Source: Malaya genurostris (taxonomy: Eukaryota > Arthropoda > Insecta > Diptera > Culicidae). From it: 64,000 nucleotides of DNA. A program made the translations under genes and the position numbers. How positions within the stretch are numbered: position 1 is the first letter of the stretch; each line of letters opens with the position of its first letter. The DNA lies in assembly GCF_030247185.1 (NCBI RefSeq), contig NC_080572.1, forward strand, positions 232,935,336 to 232,999,335. Direction: 5' to 3'. The notes beneath the pieces were generated by a model. That model worked only from the letters and a program-made list of their open reading frames with translations. It ran no database searches and was not told the DNA's origin. Below are positions 58,134 through 64,000 of this stretch, piece after piece.

Positions 58134-58335
58134 TTCATATGTTTCACAACCGTAATAACAAGCCAGTTGTCGTATGTTCGAGCCCCGACCTGGAAGAATT
58201 CTTAGTGTCAGTAGGATCCATAGTACTAGCCATGCAATGATTCTGTACACTAAGAATCGGCTGCGAAGTCTGTTGAAACAGAAAGTCCAAACTCCACAAA
58301 AGGAATGTAACGTCAAGACTTTGCGTTGCTTTGCT
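58134..58335 (+). mobile_element. SINE, copy C
   Basis: A box B-like string 'gttcgagccccgacc' (58171) is followed by 'tcagtaggatcc', 'agccatgcaatg', 'gaagtctgttgaa' and 'aggaatgtaacgtcaagact', colinear with copy A. A palindromic 'attcttagtgt ... acactaagaat' pair (58197-58257) is specific to this copy. The tRNA-like 5' part is diverged or missing. Confidence 0.6.
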
Positions 58336-58705
58336 ACAACAGTAATATTTGTTAAGTGGAAACCGGAATTGAAACTGCTCAAATAATCTTGTCGTACAGT
58401 CAGTTAAAAAACCGAATGTGGAACTTTATCCATTCAGGTTTTTGAGTTGATTTCACAGCAGTAATATAAATGAATTTTACAAAAAACGTGTTGAAGCAAT
58501 TGTCTAACATATGATTTAATATAATTTAATACCTCATTCAGTAAAAACCATTCAAGCGAAGAGGTTGTGTTTCGATTGTACTGGCTCGTGAGTTAACGGC
58601 TGCTACCGAGACAATTCTAAGCTTCAGGTAGTTAAACTGCCCATAGCAAACGCAATATTCGGGGCGTTTCCCGACTGGAAAGCTAGCAACGAAGGCCATC
58701 CCGTT

Positions 58706-58822
58706 CATACGCACAGAGGTGTAGAGACACAGAGGTGCGAGAGCATAGAAGTGACGAGTCACAGAGGTGCCATCGCATAAAGGTGCGAAGACGAAGGGGT
58801 GCAAAGGCACAGAGGTGCTAAA
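58706..58822 (+). repeat. Imperfect 'cacagaggtgc' repeats in the I-element 5' UTR
   Basis: At least six 'agaggtgc'/'aaaggtgc'-type units within about 115 bases, in the same position relative to ORF1 as the array at 12924-13044 in copy 1. Confidence 0.65.
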
Positions 58823-59227
58823 GCAACCCAGTGCTGATCTACCAGGTACCAGAATTTGTACGCTGCGTAGGATCAAAAGAGACGGCATATATCGCGAGGT
58901 GCTACACTGCAAGCATCGCATTTGATCGCCACCAAGAGCAAAAGCACTGTACCTGGGGTCAGGTACAGCAAGTGCAGTGGTGTTCACAACGACGGCAGAG
59001 CAACTGAGATAGCAGTAAACGACAGAAGACTGCCAATTGGAAACAGCAAAAGACTGCCAATTGGAAATCGTTGGAAGAGCTTCACGTCGTTCTTCACGAT
59101 AAAGGAACAGAGACATCAGCTACAAGGTAGATTTAATTTAATTTATTTTTTATTTCTTATATCTGAAATTTTACTAAACATAAGTTTTTATTTTGGTATT
59201 ATTAATTTACAAAAAAAATTTAATGTA

Positions 59228-60541
59228 ATGGATGATCTCATGGAAGATCATCCGAATCCGATTCCGGATACTAGTAAAAGTTTAAATACTCCGAGGGCTA
59301 AACATTATCCACAGGGTACCACTGGGCCATGGATAGTCTATCTTCGAAAAAAAGAAAAGATTTTAAACTTGATGCAAATTACAAAGGATTTGACATCACA
59401 TTTCTCTGAAGTTAAAGAAATCTGTAAGGTTAATAGAGATAAAATTCGAGTTGTAGTTAACGACTTGAAACAGGCAAACGATATTGTAACCTGTAAATTA
59501 TTTGCTATTGAATATCGAGTTTACATTCCATCGAAGGAGGTAGAAATTGACGGTGTTGTGACTGAAGCAAGTCTGACAGCAGATGATTTACTTAAAAATG
59601 GAGTTGGCCGTTTTAAAAACTCCATGCTTGAGGGAGTTAAGATACTCGAGTGCAAACAATTGTACTCAGCATCTATTGTCGATGGAAAAAAGTCTTATCG
59701 TCCCTCAGATTCGTTTCGCGTAACATTTGCCGGATCTGCATTGCCTAGCCATGTCTATATCGATAAAATTCGTCTTCCTGTTCGGCTTTTCGTACCGCAT
59801 GTTATGAATTGCACGAACTGTAAAAAATTCGGACATACAGCTACTTACTGTAGTAATAAGTCCAAATGTATCAAATGTCAAGGGCCTCATAAGGATAATC
59901 TTTGCGATAAAGATGTTGAAAAATGTGTTTATTGTGGGGAAAGCCCTCATGATGATCTTTCAGTGTGCGCTGCATTTAAGCTGCGTAAAGACAAAATGAA
60001 GCTTTCTTTAAAAGCACGGTCTAAGCGCACATATGTAGAAATGCTCAAAACGGTCATGCATGTCTCCCCTTTGGAAACCGAAAACGGTTTTTCAAATCTT
60101 GCGGAGCCAGAGGAATCTGACTCTGACGGAAATAGTGAAGATACCTCGTTTGTCACTCCTCAAGGGTCTGTTAAGAGGAGATTAACAAACCACAAAATAC
60201 CAAAAAAGACACCTAAAATTATACCTTCAAAAAAAGATCCCCGTGTTAAAGCTAAAAAGCCAAATTTAAAACCAAAAACTGTGCCTCCTGGTTTGTCAAA
60301 TTCACAAACCAATCCAGAAACTAGCTCAAGAAAAGACAATAATCCAGTGGGCTCCGTTTCACATTCACCAACAGGATTACTTAAGTTTTCGGAAATTGTA
60401 GAATGGATTTTCGCTGCATTCAATATTTCTGAACCTCTAAAGACCATCATAACAGCATTCCTTCCAATAGCTAGAACTTTTTTGAAACAGTTATCAGCTC
60501 AATGGCCAGCTCTTTCAGGTTTTGTATCATTTGATGGATAA
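59228..60541 (+). CDS. I-clade ORF1 of copy 2
   Basis: 437 residues from MDDLME. An upstream in-frame Met at 58922 would place more than 100 residues inside the 5' UTR and has no counterpart in copy 1, so 59228 is preferred. An RRM-like N-terminal half starts with GPWIVYLRKK. Three knuckles follow, CTNCKKFGHTATYC, CIKCQGPHKDNLC and CVYCGESPHDDLSVC, then a basic Ser/Pro-rich linker and the hydrophobic end FVSFDG. Compared with copy 1 it has several substitutions and a short insertion in the linker (NLKPK). The stop overlaps ORF2 through ATGGATAA. RNA-binding role by family. Confidence 0.9.
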   Translation: MDDLMEDHPNPIPDTSKSLNTPRAKHYPQGTTGPWIVYLRKKEKILNLMQITKDLTSHFSEVKEICKVNRDKIRVVVNDLKQANDIVTCKLFAIEYRVYIPSKEVEIDGVVTEASLTADDLLKNGVGRFKNSMLEGVKILECKQLYSASIVDGKKSYRPSDSFRVTFAGSALPSHVYIDKIRLPVRLFVPHVMNCTNCKKFGHTATYCSNKSKCIKCQGPHKDNLCDKDVEKCVYCGESPHDDLSVCAAFKLRKDKMKLSLKARSKRTYVEMLKTVMHVSPLETENGFSNLAEPEESDSDGNSEDTSFVTPQGSVKRRLTNHKIPKKTPKIIPSKKDPRVKAKKPNLKPKTVPPGLSNSQTNPETSSRKDNNPVGSVSHSPTGLLKFSEIVEWIFAAFNISEPLKTIITAFLPIARTFLKQLSAQWPALSGFVSFDG

Positions 60542-63500
60542 TTTATCATCCGCCGCAAATGATTCAATCACTGTCCTGCAGTGGAATTGTCGAAGCATCA
60601 TGCCAAAACTTGATTCATTTAAAGTTTTGTTGCATAGTCAAAAATGTGATGTATTTGCTTTGTGCGAAACATGGCTTACATCAAACATAGCCTTAAATTT
60701 TAATGACTTTAACATTATACGTCTCGACAGAGACTCCCCGTATGGTGGAGTGCTTTTAGGAATTAAGAAATGTTATTCCTTTTATAGATTAAACATTCCT
60801 TCGACTTCTAGTATAGAAGTTGTTGCTTGTCAAATAAACATTAAAGGAAAGGACATTTGCATTGCTTCGGTATATATTCCTCCAAGAGCTCAAGTTGGAC
60901 AACGACAGCTTAATGAAATTGTAGAAGCCCTTCCTGCTCCACGTTTGATTTTAGGAGATTTCAATTCGCACGGAATGATGTGGGGTTCCGTTTACAATGA
61001 TAGCAGATCATCTCTAATATATAATATTTGCGACAATTTTAGCATGACGGTACTAAATATGGGTAGCATGACACGGATCCCAAGACCTCCTGCACGTCCA
61101 AGTGCATTAGATTTATCTCTTTGTTCGACTTCAATTCGACTAGATTGCACCTGGAAAGTATTTCCTGATTTACATGGTAGCGATCATTTACCAATCATCA
61201 TCTCAATTAGCAGTAACAAAGGCATTGCTAATTCAGTTAATATTCCATATGATTTGACAAAAAATATTGACTGGATTAAATACCAAAGTAATATTTCAAG
61301 TGTCTTAACTTCAATGGAAGAGCTTCCCCCACTTGAAGAATATGACTTCCTCGTTTGTTCGATTCTGGAGGCCGCAGAACAAGCCCAAACCAAACGATTT
61401 CTTGGTCCATCGTCTAACAGAAGACCTCCAAATCCTTGGTGGGACAAAGAGTGCTCAGATGCTAAACACGCGAAACAAAATGCTTTCAAGACGTTTTTAA
61501 AACGAGGAGGAGGAACTCCTCAGAATTTTGAAAAATTCTTGGTTTTAGAAACCAAGTACAAGAACATACTTCGGGTTAAGAAATGCAGCTATTGGAGACA
61601 TTTTGTGGAAGGTTTGTCAAGAGAAACCTCAATGAGCACTCTTTGGAATACGGCCAGACGAATGAGGAATCGTAACGTAGGAAATGAGAGTGAGGAGTAC
61701 TCGAATCGATGGATATTTGATTTTGCGAGGAAAGTTTGTCCAGATTCCGTTCCTACGCATAGCATTGTTAGGGAGTCTTCTTCAAATGATGATTCCATTG
61801 ATAGCCCCTTTTCAATGATGGAATTTTCCATAGCACTCATGTCTTGTAACAATAACGCTCCTGGATTGGACAGAATTAAATTCAACTTGGTGAAGAATCT
61901 GCCCGACCTCGCAAAAAGACGTTTGTTGGAATTGTTCAACAAGTTTCTTGAGCAAAATATTGTTCCACCTGACTGGAGACAAGTGAAAGTTATCGCCATT
62001 CAAAAGCCGGGGAAACCAGCTTCCAATCACAACTCATATAGACCCATTGCGATGTTGTCCTGCATCAGAAAATTGTTCGAAAAAATTATTCTACGACGTC
62101 TCGACACTTGGGTCGAGACGAACGGTTTGTTGTTAGATACTCAGTTTGGCTTCCGTAGAAATAAAGGGACGAATGATTGCCTTGCATTACTTTCGTCTGA
62201 CATCCAAATTGCCTTCGCTCAAAAGCAACAAATGGCATCTGTATTTTTAGACATTAAAGGAGCATTTGATTCAGTTTCCATTGATGTTCTTTCAGACAAG
62301 CTCCACCAACATGGACTCCCAGCGGTTATAAATAATTATTTGCACAACCTTTTGTCAGAGAAACGCATGCATTTTTCACATGGCGATTTGGCAACAATCA
62401 GAATTAGCTACATGGGTCTCCCGCAAGGCTCATGCCTCAGTCCGCTCCTCTATAATTTTTACGTGAATGACATTGACAGCTGTCTAGTAACTCCATGTAC
62501 ACTAAGACAATTGGCAGATGATGGCGTGGTTTCAGTTACTGGATCCAAAGCTATTGATCTGCAAAAACCATTGCAAGATACCTTAGATAAATTGTCCGTT
62601 TGGGCTGTTCATCTTGGTATCGAATTCTCTGCGGAGAAAACAGAGCTGGTCGTCTTTTCAAAAAAGCATGATCCCGCGCAACTTCAGCTTCATATGATGG
62701 GAAGAATAATCGAACAGGTTTTGACTTTCAAATACCTCGGGGTGTGGTTTGATTCCAAATGCACGTGGGGAGGACACATTAGGTATCTGATAACGAAATG
62801 CCAACAAAGAGTAAATTTTCTTCGAACAATAACAGGGTCTTGGTGGGGTGCTCATCCGCAAGATCTAATAAAATTGTATCAGACAACGATACTTTCAGTG
62901 ATGGAATATGGATGCGTTTGTTTTCGTTCCGCTGCAAACTCTCATATTATCAAACTTGAGCGAATTCAGTACCGTTGTTTGCGAATTGCTTTAGGCTGCA
63001 TGCATTCGACACATACAATGAGTCTTGAAGTTCTGGCGGGAGTTCTTCCATTAAAAGATCGATTTTGGGAGCTTTCATCACGCCTGCTAATAAGATGTGA
63101 TGTGCTGAATCCCATGGTAATTAATAATTTCGAACGACTAGTCGAGCTTCGATCTCAAACAAAATTCATGACAGTATATTTTAACCATATGTCACAGGAA
63201 ATCAACCCTTCAAGATATATTCCTATCCGTGTCAGCCTCCTAAATGTACCTGACTCAACTTTATTTTTCGACACATCCATGCAGCGCGAAGTGCGTGGAA
63301 TCCCGGACCACCTACGCTCTATGGAAATCCCAAAAATATTTTCAAGTAAGTTCAGGCATATTAACTCTGAGAAAATGTTTTACACGGACGGATCGCGAAT
63401 GGAAGAAGCGACAGGGTTTGGTATGTTCAACAATAATGTTTCGGCCTCATTCAAGCTTCAAGAACCTGCATCTGTTTATATAGCAGAGTTAGCAGCAGTT

Positions 63501-64000
63501 CATTATAGCTTGAATGTAATCGTCACATTATCTCCAAACCATTATTTCCTCTTCACAGATAGTCTGAGTGCAATTGAAGCCATTCGCTCAAACGCTGCTG
63601 GCAAAAATGAACCGTTTTTCTTGGGTAAAATAAAACAGTGTCTGAACGACATATTGAATAATAATTATCTAATCACAATAGTTTGGGTTCCGGCTCATTG
63701 CTCCATTCCAGGCAATGAAAGAGCCGATATTTTAGCCAAACGTGGTGCTATTGAGGGTGAAATTTATGAGAGACCGATTGCTTTCAACGAATTCTATAGC
63801 GCGTCTCGCCAAAGAACACTTGCCAGCTGGCAAGCTTCTTGGGATAAAGATGATCTGGGTCGGTGGATGCACTCAATTATTCCTAAAATATCGACAAAGG
63901 CATGGTTCAGGGGACTGGATGTGAGTAGAGATTTCATTCGTGTGATGTCCAGACTCATGTCCAATCACTACACGTTAGATGCACATCTCCTTCGAATTGG
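60534..64000 (+). CDS. I-clade ORF2 of copy 2, partial at window edge
   Basis: Open from the ATG at 60534 through the last base (about 1155 codons) without a stop. Motifs as in copy 1: WNCRS, CETW, GDFNSH and SDHLPI of the endonuclease; FLDIKGAFD, LPQGSCLSPLL and QLADDG of the RT; YTDGS, AELAA, FTDSLSA and VPAHC...NERAD of the RNase H. The frame is cut at the Arg-Ile-Gly before the C-terminal CxC...H...C motif, about 75 residues short of the length in copy 1. The shared LADD shows that Leu before the catalytic pair is a property of the family and not a chance mutation. Confidence 0.9.
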   Translation, partial: MDNLSSAANDSITVLQWNCRSIMPKLDSFKVLLHSQKCDVFALCETWLTSNIALNFNDFNIIRLDRDSPYGGVLLGIKKCYSFYRLNIPSTSSIEVVACQINIKGKDICIASVYIPPRAQVGQRQLNEIVEALPAPRLILGDFNSHGMMWGSVYNDSRSSLIYNICDNFSMTVLNMGSMTRIPRPPARPSALDLSLCSTSIRLDCTWKVFPDLHGSDHLPIIISISSNKGIANSVNIPYDLTKNIDWIKYQSNISSVLTSMEELPPLEEYDFLVCSILEAAEQAQTKRFLGPSSNRRPPNPWWDKECSDAKHAKQNAFKTFLKRGGGTPQNFEKFLVLETKYKNILRVKKCSYWRHFVEGLSRETSMSTLWNTARRMRNRNVGNESEEYSNRWIFDFARKVCPDSVPTHSIVRESSSNDDSIDSPFSMMEFSIALMSCNNNAPGLDRIKFNLVKNLPDLAKRRLLELFNKFLEQNIVPPDWRQVKVIAIQKPGKPASNHNSYRPIAMLSCIRKLFEKIILRRLDTWVETNGLLLDTQFGFRRNKGTNDCLALLSSDIQIAFAQKQQMASVFLDIKGAFDSVSIDVLSDKLHQHGLPAVINNYLHNLLSEKRMHFSHGDLATIRISYMGLPQGSCLSPLLYNFYVNDIDSCLVTPCTLRQLADDGVVSVTGSKAIDLQKPLQDTLDKLSVWAVHLGIEFSAEKTELVVFSKKHDPAQLQLHMMGRIIEQVLTFKYLGVWFDSKCTWGGHIRYLITKCQQRVNFLRTITGSWWGAHPQDLIKLYQTTILSVMEYGCVCFRSAANSHIIKLERIQYRCLRIALGCMHSTHTMSLEVLAGVLPLKDRFWELSSRLLIRCDVLNPMVINNFERLVELRSQTKFMTVYFNHMSQEINPSRYIPIRVSLLNVPDSTLFFDTSMQREVRGIPDHLRSMEIPKIFSSKFRHINSEKMFYTDGSRMEEATGFGMFNNNVSASFKLQEPASVYIAELAAVHYSLNVIVTLSPNHYFLFTDSLSAIEAIRSNAAGKNEPFFLGKIKQCLNDILNNNYLITIVWVPAHCSIPGNERADILAKRGAIEGEIYERPIAFNEFYSASRQRTLASWQASWDKDDLGRWMHSIIPKISTKAWFRGLDVSRDFIRVMSRLMSNHYTLDAHLLRI

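Larger units (their letters stand above)
58539..64000 (+). mobile_element. I-clade non-LTR retrotransposon, copy 2 (runs off the window)
   Basis: Begins CAGTAAAAACCATTCAAGCG at 58539, comparable to the CAGT start of copy 1 and sharing 'gaagaggttgtgt' shortly after. A 5' UTR of about 690 bases, ORF1 and ORF2 follow in the same arrangement as copy 1. The coding parts resemble copy 1 closely, with scattered substitutions, while the 5' UTRs are much more diverged. The 3' end and any target duplication lie beyond 64000. Orientation is opposite to copy 1, so the two copies have their 5' ends facing each other. Confidence 0.92.

Noticed and set aside
58922..59227. N-terminal extension of copy-2 ORF1 from the Met at 58922
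   Set aside because: It lies in the 5' UTR, has no counterpart in copy 1 and crosses the fast-evolving part. Met at 59228 aligns with the copy-1 start.

Overview
This is a eukaryotic window, almost certainly from an insect and most likely a culicine-type mosquito. The support is AT-rich introns/intergenic DNA, an I-clade non-LTR retrotransposon with RNase H, mariner/Tc1 relics including a DD37E type, Ty3/gypsy, tRNA-derived SINEs and very long short-unit tandem arrays. The species is inference. I see no convincing host protein-coding gene. Nearly everything I can name is a mobile element, an element relic or a tandem repeat.

Layout. 1-7.2 kb: unassigned AT-rich DNA with copies of a dispersed 'ccggaagtcggat' repeat, a small MITE, and a 775-bp P-element-like non-autonomous transposon (5705-6479) with an 8-bp target duplication and a THAP zinc-finger remnant. 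7.2-13.3 kb: a full-length I-clade retrotransposon on the minus strand (7201-13288) with two intact overlapping ORFs, a 12-bp target-site duplication and an A tail. 13.3-20 kb: two MITEs, a Tc1-like transposase relic, an 8-bp satellite (18055-18544), and a DD37E Tc1/mariner element with matching TIRs (18674-19947). 20.06-24.68 kb: a mariner-like element interrupted by a defective gypsy element (20618-24633) that has near-identical LTRs, TSD TATTT, PBS and PPT.

23.5-38.2 kb: a 6,212-bp tandem duplication that copies half of the gypsy element, one LTR, the mariner right end, about 2.65 kb of unassigned DNA and a (AACTAAT)n array. The second array is almost twice as long as the first. 38.2-49 kb: an internally deleted mariner, a Jockey-like 3' end, a gag-like ORF1 relic, another mariner relic, an unnamed 1.2-kb inverted-repeat element, SINE copies and a tRNA-like gene with a Pol III terminator. 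49.1-54.2 kb: three abutting short-unit satellites (9, 9 and 7 bp). 54.2-58.5 kb: unassigned DNA, a palindromic MITE and a fold-back mariner derivative with 146-bp inverted repeats. 58.5-64 kb: a second I-clade copy on the plus strand, open to the window edge.

The two I copies are the only apparently intact coding units. ORF1 encodes an RNA-binding gag-like protein. ORF2 encodes endonuclease, reverse transcriptase and RNase H, the proteins needed for target-primed reverse transcription. All other transposase and pol sequences are broken. The strongest points for a second look are the tandem duplication with unequal arrays (real or assembly artefact), the P-like THAP element, the young-LTR/dead-pol gypsy element, and the block of three unrelated-looking but possibly related satellites.
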